This document shows positions 1 to 11,037 of a stretch of 64,000 nucleotides of DNA, one piece after another. Under the pieces are notes generated by a model. It worked only from the letters and a program-made list of their open reading frames with translations. It was not told where the DNA came from and did no database searches. Position 1 is the first letter of the stretch. Each line of letters opens with the position of its first letter. The DNA lies in the NCBI GenBank assembly GCA_951802425.1, contig OX637800.1:2480001-2544000 (forward strand), in the 5' to 3' direction. Source of the DNA: Clavaria fumosa. Lineage: Eukaryota > Basidiomycota > Agaricomycetes > Agaricales > Clavariaceae. Made by a program: the position numbers and the translations under genes.

Positions 1-419
1 AGTTACAGCTACCAGTTGTGGATCTAGTGGACTAGGTGCAGCAAGTAGGTGTAGGTCTAGTGGACTAGTTGCAGCTATTAGCTGTAGATGTAGTGAACTA
101 GTTACAGCTATTAGTTGTAGATGTAGTGAACTAGTTGCAGCTAGTAGGTGTAGGTCTAGACTAGTTGCAGCTACTAGCTGTGGGCCTAGTGGACTAGTTG
201 CAGCTAGTAGCTGTGGGCTGGGTGGACTAGTTGCGGCTACTAGCTGTAGATGTAGTGAACTAGTTACAGCTATTAGTTGTAGATGTAGTGAACTAGTTGC
301 AGCTAGTAGGTGTAGGTCTAGTAGACTAGTTGCAGCTATTAGCTGTAGATGTAGTGAACTAGTTACAGCTAGTAGCTGTGGGCCTAGTGGACTAGTTACA
401 GCTAGTAGCTGTGGGCCGG
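1..419. repeat. 33-bp tandem repeat array, left arm, outer part
   Basis: Degenerate tandem array of a 33-bp unit of the form (g/a)(g/a)actagttrcagctaktag followed by ctgtagatgtagt or a variant. 33 bp is 11 codons, so the array throws spurious 11-residue-periodic ORFs. Each unit contains quasi-palindromes around ctag and agct. The array resumes at 16,865 after element A and is present in opposite orientation at 19,395-20,145 and 24,678-25,030. It runs off the left edge of the window. Confidence 0.93.
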
Positions 420-1336
420 TGTAGTAGGCTGTACAGGTGTTGGCTGCAAATAGATGTTCGCGGCCGGGTTCTTCAGGGGGTCTTATTACACAACGGGTAC
501 ACTAGACAGAACCTTGGAGGATGTAGAGGTTGAGTGCAAAAGGTTCAGAGAGTGAAAATATACGTTGTCCGGAGTATCCAGTATCGGATCCAATAGAGTC
601 CGATGTTTGGATCGAAGGTTCGAGGGGCTGGCGACGACAAAGGCCAGTGGATCAATAGGTACGACGAAGGGTGAGCTTGCTAAAATTCACAGCACAATGT
701 GGGCGTTCAAAAAGCTGTATTTCCATATAGTCCGAAGTGTGCTTAAGTACAGTTCTGCAAGTACAGCAAATTGGAATGTACGGAAATGTCCGGAAAACAT
801 ATGGAACAGCGCCATGTCGTGTGAAGGGTTATATGCAGGAGGTATATCACAAGGGAATTGAGTAGCTCGGAGGAATGAAATGTCCGATGAGTAGCACATG
901 TCCAGACCGCTCGTAAACTGAAGGAAAGTGGGGCTGGTACAGCAAAGGGGTACTAGGAACAATGGGCAAAGTACTGCAAAGGGTTTGAAACGTTCAAATG
1001 ATTGAATGGTTGAAAGGGATCACAATATGAAATTTACAGCATGTTATATGAAATAAAGGAATGGGAATGGAATAGTGAGTATGTTGAGCGCTGACCATGC
1101 TGGAGTGATGAAATAGAAAGGCGTGGGCGGTGTGTGAGACCTGCGGGCTGTGATCGTCACGGGGGATTGAAGACCGGGGAGTCTGATATCAGATATATAT
1201 CAGATGCTATCGGACGTTATCGGATGGTGTCGGATGGTTATCAGATCATATCGCGCATAATTGCCTTGGATCGCAAAATATCCAGATAGTCGGTTTCTGT
1301 CATATTTCCGTGTTTAGACCACATATAATCCTTACA
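420..1336 (-). repeat. 3' LTR of element A (917 bp)
   Basis: Nearly identical over its full length to 10370-10736 joined to 16311-16860. It contains runs of atcggatggt/tatcggat units near the inner end (about 1185-1260), a purine/pyrimidine-poor subterminal repeat that differs between the two LTRs mainly by C/T and G/A changes at CG sites. Confidence 0.93.
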
Positions 1337-1491
1337 TTCTCCCGGGGGCTGAAAATGCAACCGCCCTCGGTTGCAACCAAATGAGGTCAAATAACCGTTT
1401 GTTGATTGTGAAGTACGCGTCGTATCCGTGTACACAGGTCCAAACACATACTTGTGCTTTCTTCTTCTTCCATCGTCATGGGTCATCAAAT

Positions 1492-3066
1492 ATGGAAAAC
1501 TTCGACGCTGTAATCTTTCAGAACATGGTTCAGGCCATGGTGGAAGCACAGGCCGTGGCTCCGGGGAACGTTCTGCCTGAGTCAGGCCAAGATGCTGAAT
1601 ATGCAGAGTGGGTACGGGGGTACAGAACGGATGCAGTGCACGACAGTATTTTTCGTTCGTGGTGTTGAGCTGACATATATTCTTTTTAGGATGATTTTCT
1701 TGCAGGATTTGTGGCCGCGATTGAGGAGGATGTAGAGGTAGATGAGGGGCTCGTGGCCATCGCACGAAGACTGAAGAGGTGGAAGAAGCAGCGTGGTGAA
1801 GTGTGGGCCACCGAGCTGGCGAAGAAAAACAAGGAGGCCGAAGCCGAGAAACAGCGCGAGAGCGAGGAGAGGGCGGCCACCGAGCGGGCCATCGCGGAGG
1901 CGGAGGTGGAGGAGAGAAGAACGGAGGCAGCGAAGGTTGCCGAGAAGAGGGCACGTCTTGCCTGGGCGTGCCTGATTGTTGTTAGTGACAGCGACAACGA
2001 TGGCGAGGCGGCAGCGGCAACAGCAACAACAACGACGGGGGCGGCGGAGTCCGGTGCAACGGCAGCGGCAATGACAACGGTATCGCCGGACGCCGCGGAG
2101 CTGCGTGGGGACGAGGTAGCGACTGCGGAGGTGGAGACAGGAAAGGTACAGGTGGCAGCGGCGGAAGATCGGGACCGTCATCGGACCATGTGGGGAACCG
2201 ACGGGGTGACGCCCGTCAGTGTTATCGAAGCGGCAGCCGTGGGGGGGCAGCAGACGGTGGAGGTGCCCCTCACGTTGGAGGCTCGGGTGGGCGGGCGGAT
2301 GACGGCGACTCCGGTGTGGGTGGAGATGGCGAGGCGGAAGGCAGCGGAGCAGGGGCGAGGGAGGAGGAGCGGAGCAGGGGCGGACATAAAGTCCTGGGCT
2401 GCGCAGCAGCCTGGAGATAAGGTGAGTGATCGATTAGAATGTGTGAGGGTTTTAGATATCTGATCTGATGAGTAGGAACACAATCCGGTTTGTGAGGAGT
2501 GCGCCTGGAAGCGGCGGGCGTGTTACGGAGTGGAGGGGGTAGCGTGCCGGTGGTGCCGGACCTACAAGGTGTCGTGTAGTCTGTCGGCTGTATGAGGTAA
2601 GTGGTATTCTTTTTATTTCTTGATGAACCAATCTGAAAGGTGTGTTTCAGGAGTGAAAGCCGAGAAGGTCGCGGTGTCCGGTGCCGGAGGTAAGTCAAGA
2701 GAGTACCGGATCTGTATCAGCTAACGTAGCGGAGTAGGTCCGAAGGCGGCGGAAGCGACCATGAGCAAAAGGCCGAGGCGAGGTGCAACGCGGGTGCCGG
2801 TCCGTGAGGAGACAACACCGGAGGAGGAAGAGGAGGATGAAATTGAGGATGATGATAGCATGGAGTTGGTGGAGCCGCCAGCGAAGAGGAGGAAGGCGGA
2901 GGCGGGTCCCAGCCGAAAGGGAAAGGAGCGGGAGACAGAGCCAGGAGTGTCCGGAAGGGAGGCGCTGGAGAGAGCGCTCGAGATGATGGAGAGGGGGGCG
3001 GATCAGGTGAAGGCTGGGGCGGAGCTTCTCCGGATGCTCCTTCTCGGCGGGTCATCCGCTAAATAA
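1492..3066 (+). pseudogene. Five-exon gene for a coiled-coil, Zn2Cys6-type protein, antisense inside element A
   Basis: Exons that keep one frame: 1492-1645, 1706-2421, 2476-2596, 2651-2689, 2738-3066; all introns are GT..AG, 48-60 bp. The product would be about 452 residues. Exon 2 is Lys/Glu/Arg-rich and coiled-coil-like, then Ala/Thr-rich. Exon 3 has a cysteine array C-x2-C-x6-C-x7-C-x2-C-x6-C (from CEEC), the spacing of fungal Zn2Cys6 clusters. Exon 5 has a basic start (SKRPRRG), an acidic run, a possible nuclear signal (PPAKRRK) and an amphipathic C-terminus. A single TGA at 2593-2595, just after the cluster, interrupts the frame; otherwise splice phases agree throughout. It lies between A's integrase and 3' LTR on the strand opposite to A's genes. 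The family is not recognised by name; a nuclear DNA-binding role is inference from the cluster. The ATG is chosen as the first in frame of exon 1. Confidence 0.68.
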
Positions 3067-3289
3067 ACAGAATATTTCTTTCTTTTGTTTTTAACTTTAT
3101 ATATTTTGTTTCTGAGTGGAAAAATAGGTGAGAAGTGTGGGACTGAGGTGTGAGGTGGGGAACATCAGGTATAAAGTGTGGACTTGTCCGAAATTTCAAA
3201 TTTCAAATTATTTATTTATTTATTTATTTTTGAGCTGGAAAAGCCGATATATGAGGTAGGAAAAATGGAGTATGATAGTGGAGCAGTGC

Positions 3290-4811
3290 TTAATGGTGGG
3301 GCCGGAGCTTCCAGATTCCTTCGGAGCGTTTTGAATGGTTATCAGGCGTATCAGAATCGGTAGCATCGCTATCGGATTCGTCGGATTGTGTGGTAGCTTT
3401 TTCAGGATTGTCCTTGGCATCGGTGATGTTGTTGGATTTGTCGGAATGTGCTCGTGATTCATCGGGCTTGTCCTCAGCTGCGATCGTGTTCTCGGGTTGG
3501 TCGTCTACATGTTGTTCCTCGTTTGGATCGATGATAGAGGTGATCGGAATCGATGTTTGCAATCGCGGATAGTAGGGAATGATGCGGAAAGCTGCATAGT
3601 GGATCTTTGAGATGGCGCCGTCGAGTTCCGAGAGAATATATGCGCCGTATTGAGTTCGGCGGACGACGATCATTGGTCCGAAGAATCGCGGTTTTGTTTT
3701 CCGATTTAATTCCATTTCAACGGCCGAATTGCGGATCAATACCAACGATCCGGGTTGGAAGTCATAATCGATAATAGACTTGCGGTGTGTGTCGATGAAC
3801 TGCTTGACAGATTGTTTGTGGGCAGCGAGCACTTTATTGGCGATTGTTGCAAGATCTTCTTCTCGTTTTTGCAGTTGGCAGGCATGAAGGGCTATCAGTT
3901 CCGGAGTGGTCATCGGGGCATCGGCGGTCGGAATTAGATATGTTGCTTCGGATATGTCGAAAGGGAAAAGTGGTTCGACGCCATGTGCGATGTAAAACAG
4001 AGAGTGACCGGTGGATCGTTGGATTGTGGTTCGTTCTGCCCAAATGACTGAGGGTAAAACGTCCAGCCATTTCGATTCGTCTCTGTCTGCTGCTTTGATT
4101 AACGACTCGCAGACCGACCGGTGGGCATGTTCGATGACGCCGTTAGCGTGGGAATTATATCCGGAAATACGGATGTGATGGATTCCATACCGCTTCTTGA
4201 GGAAATCGAGAGCTTTGATAAATGGGGCACCATTATCTGTAATGATCTCTTCTACTGCTCCCCATCGGCACAGTATGTCTTCAAATATGAAGGTTCCGAG
4301 AAGTCGGGTGGTCTCATTTCGTAGCGGTCTTGCTTCCGGATATGCGGATAATGAGCATCGGGCATGGACAAGAAGTCGGAAACCACGGGTTCTGGGTAGG
4401 AACATGGTATCTATATGCGCTCGACGGAAAAGACCGGCCAGTGTGGCGACCATTGGTGGAATGAAAATCTTCCAGATTTGCCGAGTCTGGCATTGGTGAC
4501 AAGTTCGGACAAACCATTTTACGTCTTGATCCAACACTGGCCGCCAGAACCGATTTAGAATATGTGTTCGGATAACGTAAACGCCTTTGTGGCCGAGTGA
4601 ATTGTGTGCCTCTGTGATAATTGCGAGCCGTTTGTGGTCCGGAGGCACTACCTGGTGGCATCCGTTAGGTTGGCGACGCCATAGCTTGTCATCTAGAATG
4701 AAGAACTGGGATGCGGAGCGGACTAATCATCAGAACTGGTTTGCGTCGATGCCGGAAGGACGGATCGGGTTTCAAAGGAAAGATTCGATTTTGCGGATCT
4801 GCTGTGTCGGG
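3290..4811 (-). pseudogene. Element A integrase
   Basis: Open from about 4648 to 3290 (452 residues), with the in-frame lead-in reaching back to about 4690. Near the start is an HHCC zinc-binding module (H-x-SLGHKG, then CHQC). The DDE core shows D in HIDTMFL, D in ITDNGAPF and E in NGVIEHAHRSV. A C-terminal barrel-like segment (LVLIRNSAVE, RFFGPMIVV) follows, then a Ser/Asp-rich tail; no chromodomain is seen, unlike B and C. Integrase inserts the cDNA copy into the genome. Between 4811 and 4690 the frame linking it to RNase H is broken. Confidence 0.88.
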
Positions 4812-5432
4812 TCACGGTATAAGGATGGTGGAGGATTCATTCAGAGCTGGTGAATCATTGGATGGTACCGTCGAATTGAGTAGCATCGATCCTGTGTAAG
4901 CTTTGAAGCGAGAATGGGCGATGCCGGCGAGTGGTGTCTCGGATGGGTAGGAAGCGTCCGGTGCTCGATTCATGTGTTCCATGGCAAATACATAGCTCCG
5001 ATCGATCCAGTCTTCGTGATCGTCGGACTCGGTGTCTTCTTCACCATCTGCGGCACGTTGGCGTGATAGTCTGTCGGCTCCGGTGTGTTTATCTGCGGGA
5101 ATATGAACAAGGTCGAAATCGAAGAGTAGTATACCGGCAATCCATCGATTCATGGCAGCATTTGGTTGAACGTCCGGATTGTTTAGCATACCCTTAATGA
5201 ACTTCGCGTCCATTTCAACGGTGAATTTTGGAAGGCCGATAAGGTAAATCCGGTATGACCGAAGTGCACGGAAGAGTCCGTATAATTCGATTTTTGCTTG
5301 AGAGTATCGGGCCTCGCGTTCGTTCCAGGTAATTGAGCCAAATCTGGATGGGTATCGGATTCCATCTTGTCCGATTTGAAATAGCGCGAAGCCGACAGCG
5401 ATGTTGGACGAGTCGATGGCCATAATTACAGG
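4812..5432 (-). pseudogene. Element A RNase H domain, distal part of pol split by solo LTR
   Basis: Begins immediately at the inner edge of the solo LTR. AIDSSNIAVGFALFQ holds the first catalytic Asp, KIELYGLFRAL the Glu, VEMDAKFIKG an Asp and HTGADRLSRQ the last Asp of the DEDD set, typical of the RNase H domain attached to Ty3/gypsy RT. Joining 5432 to 6374 across the solo LTR, counting the 4-bp duplication once, restores the RT-to-RNase H frame, so the domain was intact when the LTR landed. Confidence 0.86.
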
Positions 5433-5436
5433 CCGT

Positions 5437-6369
5437 TGTAGTAGGTATTACGTGTATTGGCTGCAACTGCTTGATTACAGTCAAGTTCTTCAGGGGGGGT
5501 CTGACCCAATGCCTAAAACAGTGAGTGCAACCTTGGAGGGTGTGGAGGATGAGTTAAATGAGTTGATAAGACGAGAGTATACGATGTCCAAGGTGTCTGA
5601 TAGATTCCGATATGAGTCCGATATCAGATCCGATGTCGAGCAAGAGAGTAGTCGAAGATACGAAGGACTGGCAACGATGAAGGCCAGCGGAACGATGTGT
5701 ACGACGAAGGATGAGCCTAACGGAGCTCACGCAGGATGTGGGCGATGGGAATAAGCTGCTTTTTGTAGAGTCCGATACGTTCTTAAGTACATTTTTGTAA
5801 TTACAAATGCTCCGGATTGTACCGGATGGTCCGGAGGTCATGGGGAATGGGGAAAGGTCATAGGTAAGATCATGTGGAGGTCATAGGTCATGGAAGAAAC
5901 GGCATAGTACGTAGAAATGAAGAGTCCGAATTAATCGGTCATCGGGAACGCTGGTAGGAAAGAAGAGAAGGCATAATCGAGTATAGTACATAGTAGATAA
6001 AACACTTTTGAGTGTAGAAATGTTTACAAATTCAGAGGAACACATGATGTGAAATTTACAGCATTAAGGATGAAACAGGGGAGAGTACATGAAACATCGG
6101 TCACAAGGAGCGCTAAGCAGAGTAAAGTAATGAAATTGGAGTATATGGGCGCCATGGATCACCTGTGTAATGAGGAATTTAATTTAACAAGGGTCCGGTA
6201 CTGGATAGTTATCGGATGAGTATCGGGCTTTACGGATGGTCATCGGAGGGCATCGGATGGTGTCGGATGGTGGTCGGTTCATGTCGGGTACAAGGCGGAT
6301 GCATGCTGAATTCTTCGGATGGTAGATATCTGTCATGTTTCCGTGCTGGAGCCGTATATTATCCTTACA
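5437..6369 (-). mobile_element. Solo LTR of an A-related retrotransposon inside A's pol
   Basis: 933 bp starting tgtagtagg and ending atccttaca on plus, the same termini as element A's LTRs and alignable along much of the length (for example the gttcttcaggggg and gaccttggagg-like blocks), but clearly diverged. Flanks are ccgt (5433-5436) and ccat (6370-6373), a 4-bp duplication with a CpG-type change, as for A itself. No second LTR or internal genes accompany it, so it probably remained after LTR-LTR recombination. Confidence 0.88.
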
Positions 6370-6373
6370 CCAT

Positions 6374-7986
6374 CTAGAGTGGTAATTGATCGGTCGAATG
6401 GCGGATGAGTTGACTATTGCGTGTTTAAGTCGGTCCATCGAGTTTTGCTCTTCTTCTTCGAACCTGAATGGAACGTCCTTACGAGTTAGGCTGACAAGTG
6501 ATCGGGCAAGTATGGCATAGTTTTTGATGAATATCCGGAGCAGTCCGCAGATGCCTAAAAATGATTGTACATCTGTAAGTGTTTCGCACGGAGGCCAATC
6601 TCGAATGCGCTGAACATTGGAAGCGTCCGGAACTCGCCCTTCATATGTGCACGTGTGTCTGGTAACGATTGTTTCGGGGGTGCAAATTGTCATTTTCTTG
6701 CCATTAAAGGTTCCTCCGACTATTTTGACTCGTTGGAGCACCCGGTTGACGTTATTCAAATGCTCCCAAACGAACCGCCGTATTTGCGGATTCTCCGGGA
6801 TCGTCTCGTAAGTGCCGTCCGGAAGCTTGTATCGGGTTTCCGGGCCCTTAATCGCTACATTGTCTACGAATGGGATGGTTACGTGTGGAATTTCATCTTG
6901 TAGTATATGCGTGACGTCTCCATGCATAATCTGCATCGCGTTGGTGTATCCCATCGGGACACAAGTGAGCTGTTTGGCTCCGAGAGGGGTTTGAAATGTG
7001 GTAAGGTCTCGACTTCGCTCGTCGAGAGACTGTTGATCGAAGGAGACAAATAAGTTGAGAGTTCCGTAGCATCTGCGTCCGGCGAATGATTCCGCAAAAA
7101 CTTCCATTATCAGGGGAACCGCGGAGTCGCTGATGGTGACTTTGTTTAATGGCTGGAGGTTATGGACAAGTCGGAGAGACTTTCCGTCCTTCTTTAACAC
7201 GCAAAACCACTGGGACCGATAGGAGGAGTTGGACTCTTCATAGACTCCGGCCGCTATCTTGTCCCAGATAACCTTCAGAACTTCGTCGTAGATGCCGGGA
7301 GGAATCGGTATATTTTTGAAGATCCAAGGGACATGTTCGACTGTCGGGATGATAATGGGATCGAAGTATTTTGCATCGAATCATCCTTTTTCGGTCTCCA
7401 TCCAAGCGAAGGCATCCTCCTGGGCTTTAATCAGATAGTGAACGAGTTTTTCTTCATCCGGCCATAAAAATCCGGTGGGGTTTGTGTTATGCGCATCTTT
7501 CTGGTCTTGAGTATATCGGAGACCGGGGGTGAAATCGGGTGGGTTTGTTGGAAGTGTCGGTATATTGGCTAGGGGGTCTGGATGCCAGCGTCGGACAATC
7601 CGGAATTCTTCGGGTACCATTGCTTTGATCAGATTGACGCAGTTCGCTACCTTCTTATATTTCTTTCCTAGGTAAACTGGCAAAATGGTGTCCATAGACG
7701 GGAAATTCATTTCGGAGGTATTGTTGCACAGAGGGTATGCGATATTCGGATGCGTCGGTTCACATTCGATAGCGACTGGGGAATCAACGGAATCGAGAGA
7801 AATGTCCGAGAAACTGATACTGGGAATGGGATCGGGAGGTGCTAAATTTACAAGGGAAGACGATGAGAAATTTTGAACGGAAGTGGAAAAGATGGCTGGA
7901 GTCTCGTATTTGGGTATAGGTTTCGTGTCCGCATCGACCGGAGGTGAGTCCGTAGATTTGCGGATAATCGAGGCTCCAGCCATCAA
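6374..7986 (-). pseudogene. Element A reverse transcriptase
   Basis: RT motifs in order on minus: SLRLVHNLQPLNKVT, then FQTPLGAKQLTCVPMGYTNA, then FVDNVAIKG where most Ty3/gypsy elements have YVDD, so the second catalytic Asp appears as Asn. Distal sequence has SFLGICGLLRIFI and the connection to RNase H. One in-frame TGA (7381-7383) follows MEKG where Arg is expected; beyond it the frame runs straight into the RT finger region. The segment before it (7986-7381) is the protease-RT linker. One frameshift near 8000 separates it from the protease frame. Confidence 0.87.
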
Positions 7987-8009
7987 AAATCCGGATGTGG
8001 TTTCTTGTT

Positions 8010-8681
8010 ATTCGATGTTTTGCGGACTGGGATTCACTCCTTTGTTGGCACAATGATTCGTTCTCCTGTGTTCGGATCGTTTAGAATGAGATCCTGGGCT
8101 CCGTGGGGATGGTCAATTGTCTGAGAGCCGGTTAGCATAAAAAATGGTCATCCAACAAGAACCTCGCAGGGTAGCGTGTCTGCCACTTGCATTTGAACAT
8201 GGAACGTGCACGGACCGATCTGTAAAGGGAAATTTTTGATGAGTCCGAGCGTCGGAGCGATGGTGCCATGGGATGATTCCATATGGATTACTCGTTCGGA
8301 GTGCAACAGATTGCCGAGCTTTTCCCAAACATCTCGCCTCATTGCTACAATAGAGCTACCCTGGTCAAGAAGACACTCCGCTGCGATCCAGCTATCCAAT
8401 ATGCCTTCTACGATGTGGAGCGGAGTGGCATCGACAGCTACGACAAGATCGGAGGTGTCCGGGGTTGTAACGTTTGTGTAGAGCGTATCCTGTACGATGG
8501 ACGCGGTGACCAGAACTCGGCAGGCGGTAACCATATCCTTCATCTTTTTGCGGATGTCTCCGGAAATGACGAGTAATTCACGGGGTGTCACACGGACCGG
8601 AATGTCGAGTGCGCGATCGAAAACTTGTTGAACAGTTACCGGATTTTCTATCGGAGCTTGGTAATGATACTGGACGTCGGA
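8010..8681 (-). pseudogene. Element A aspartic protease (retropepsin-like)
   Basis: In frame with Gag after an in-frame TGA at 8682. The flap-like fold begins TPLHIVEGILDSWIAAECLLDQGSS; the active-site triad position reads DQG rather than DSG or DTG, which may be natural divergence or decay. The helix LPCEVLVG at the end is followed by a TGA (8148-8150) where Arg is expected, and the frame then continues as PFFMLTGSQTI. A retropepsin matures Gag and Pol. Confidence 0.75.
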
Positions 8682-9980
8682 TCATTCGATTCTTTCTGGC
8701 TTTGATGGGCGCATGACCGGAGGCGAGGTAATGACAACGGCGGGCGGAGGAGGTAACCTAGATGGCTGTGGATCATTATTCCTGGGTGTGGGCGCTTTCC
8801 TTTTGCCCTTATCTACTTTCTTTGTCACATCATTTGCAAAGGTGCGGACCATGTTTTCCAACGCGGTCGTCTCGTTATCTTCTTCTTCCGATTCATCTTC
8901 CATGTCCGGGGGGTGAGCGGATGGTCCGATCGGCTGTGCTTCAAATACCGCGGTTGTCGCCAGTTGCGTATTCTGGGATTGGTAGGTGGCGTAGTACTTG
9001 TCAAAGCACTCTGATTGGTTATTTCCCACAATAGTGCCTGGCAAGTATCATCTGGAGGGAAGGCAAATTCTGCCTTCGGTGTTCCGTATACATTTACCGG
9101 ACTTGATGTATTTGAGGGCCTTCGGACAGGCACTAACAAAATGACCTGGTTCCAAACAGAAATTACACGTCCAGCCTGCAGAGGAATTCATCGTCTGAGG
9201 AGCAGAACATTTTGCCTGTTCGAGAGACTGGGCTGATAAAATTGATTCGAGGCGAGCCATTGTGGAGGCGAATGTTGCCAAGGCTGCGGACATATCAAAT
9301 TCTTCCTTCTTGATTACTGGTTTCGTTTCTCTCCCAGGGGTTGCGGATGCGAAGCGGATAGGTCCGGAGAATTGATCGGTTGTTACGGAGTGTGGGGACG
9401 TTGAGGAGAGTAGAAATTCGGCCGCGGCATGAACCTCATTCATCGGGTATGGGTCCTCCAGATGGTGATTAGGTAGTATAATTGTGAGCCGGCTCTCGAT
9501 CCGGCGCCTAGTATGATCCCCAAATCCAAGGATGTAAAGCCGGTTTCTGTCATTTGTGGACATACGTTGGGAGGTGATCAAGTGCGAAGTGATCCAGAGA
9601 AAGTCCCGGTAATATTCTCCGTGTTCTGCATGCGTGTAAACCCCTTTTTGGGCCGAGTCTGATATGAAACAGTCCAAATCGGCGACAGAAAACAAATGAC
9701 CACCATCGGAGCCTGGATAAAGGTGTCGGACAGCTGCTTTGAAGGTTTCCCAGGTCCATACCGGGTCCGGGGCTGGTGTGAGGGTCTCCCAGAGGAGACA
9801 TGTGTCTGTGTCGAGGTAGTGCTTTGCGTACCGAATTAAATCGGCTTCCGGAACGTCTGGATTAATGCCAGTGAGTACGATGTCGATGTCCTCGAAATAC
9901 CGGTTGAGATGGGTTGGTACTCCGTCAAAGGCAGGGGCCCTGTGAGCGCCACGGAGCGGATATCTTGGTTGATTAGCCAT
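8682..9980 (-). pseudogene. Element A Gag with CCHC knuckle
   Basis: The ATG at 9980 opens a 310-residue frame with a Retrotrans_gag-like helical region (LYPGSDGGHLFSVADLD, then FLWITSHLI) and a C-terminal CCHC zinc knuckle CNFCLEPGHFVSACP. It is cut by TGA at 9048-9050 where CGA is expected; the same frame continues to 8682 as an acidic, Lys-rich linker (TKKVDKGKRKA). Gag packages the element RNA. Confidence 0.88.
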
Positions 9981-10369
9981 TGGTATTGCTGTGTGAGGAA
10001 GTTCTTGTATGGCGTCGAGAGGATTCTGTGGTTCGTCAGTTGGAAATTGTAAGGTGTTCAGTTCGAGGGGTAGTGGTGTGAGTGGTGAGTGTGGTTCTTC
10101 GAAGATCTGTGGTAATGAGGTAACTGGGGTGGCGAAGCTCGTGTGGGAGTAAACAATGGATGAAATACTGGGAATGTCCGATGGAAGAAAGTGGGAAGTT
10201 TCAATTACTTCTCTGGGAGGTTCGGAGTGCGGTGGTTCTGTGATTCGATCCGGGTTTCGACTTCTCAGACATTCAGACCATCGAGGCTGAAAAGCGGAGG
10301 AGCCTCTGGGAATCCTTGAAGGCTGTAGTGAAGACGTTGTTATGACCCCCTCGCGGTGGGCTCCAAAAT
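9981..10369 (-). other. Element A leader between 5' LTR and gag
   Basis: About 390 bp of untranslated leader on the minus strand. It starts with the tRNA-type primer-binding site next to the LTR and otherwise holds a pyrimidine- and purine-biased stretch with no convincing ORF. Confidence 0.6.
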
Positions 10370-10736
10370 TGTAGTAGGCTGTACAGGTGTTGGCTGCAAA
10401 TAGATGTTTGCGGCCGGGTTCTTCAGGGGGTCTTATTACACAACGGGTACACTAGACAGAACCTTGGAGGATGTAGAGGTTGAGTGCAAAAGGTTCAGAG
10501 AGTGAAAATATACTTTGTCCGGAGTATCCGGTATCGGATCCGATAGAGTCCGATGTTTGGATCGAAGGTTCGAGGGGCTGGTGACGACGAAGGCCAGCAG
10601 ATCAATAGGTATGACGAAGGGTGAGCTTGCTAAAATTCACAGCACGATGTGGGCATTCAAAAAGCTGTATTTCCGTATAGTCCGAAGTGTGCTTAAGTAC
10701 AGTTCTGTAAGTACAGCAAATTGGAATGTACGGAAA
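10370..10736 (-). repeat. 5' LTR of element A, inner part
   Basis: Matches 420-786 of the 3' LTR; it stops at ggaaa (10732-10736), which is repeated at 16306-16310 on the far side of element B. The LTR resumes at 16311 and ends at 16860. Confidence 0.93.
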
Positions 10737-11025
10737 TGTTAGGATCACTTATGTAAGCCATCCCAAAGTGCAGTTGTGGAGAAACTGGGGAGGGTTGTTG
10801 GAAGGTCACATGACCTGTGGCTGTGGTCAGATTACATAATTGTAAGATCACATGACCTGGGCCTGGGCGCATCACGTGATCCGAGGGTCCGAGCGTGGGA
10901 AAGTCGGCAAGTCCCGAGGCTCTCGCTATATATACTGCGTCCTTTCCATTTTTGTACTCTTTTCCCCTTATCTTAGTATTGTCGTCATGACCTTACGCTT
11001 GAGTTGTGTGAGACCCAGTCTGATA
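10737..11025 (+). repeat. 5' LTR of element B with promoter motifs
   Basis: U3 contains three palindromic octamers of the TCACRTGA type (10806, 10848, 10872); two have become TCACATGA. A TATA stretch tatatata lies at 10926-10934 and the likely transcript start is near 10970, about 40 bp on, at atcttagtatt. The 3' LTR repeats this at 16017-16305. Confidence 0.85.
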
Positions 11026-11026
11026 T

Positions 11027-11037
11027 AATACTAAGAT
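11027..11037 (+). promoter_or_regulatory. Self-priming primer-binding site of element B
   Basis: aatactaagat, one base inside the 5' LTR, is the exact complement of atcttagtatt at 10970-10980, where the transcript should start (about 40 bp after the TATA stretch). There is no tRNA-type TGG start. This is the arrangement used by Tf1-group elements, which prime reverse transcription from the folded 5' end of their own RNA. Element C shows the same pairing with a compensated base. Confidence 0.8.
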
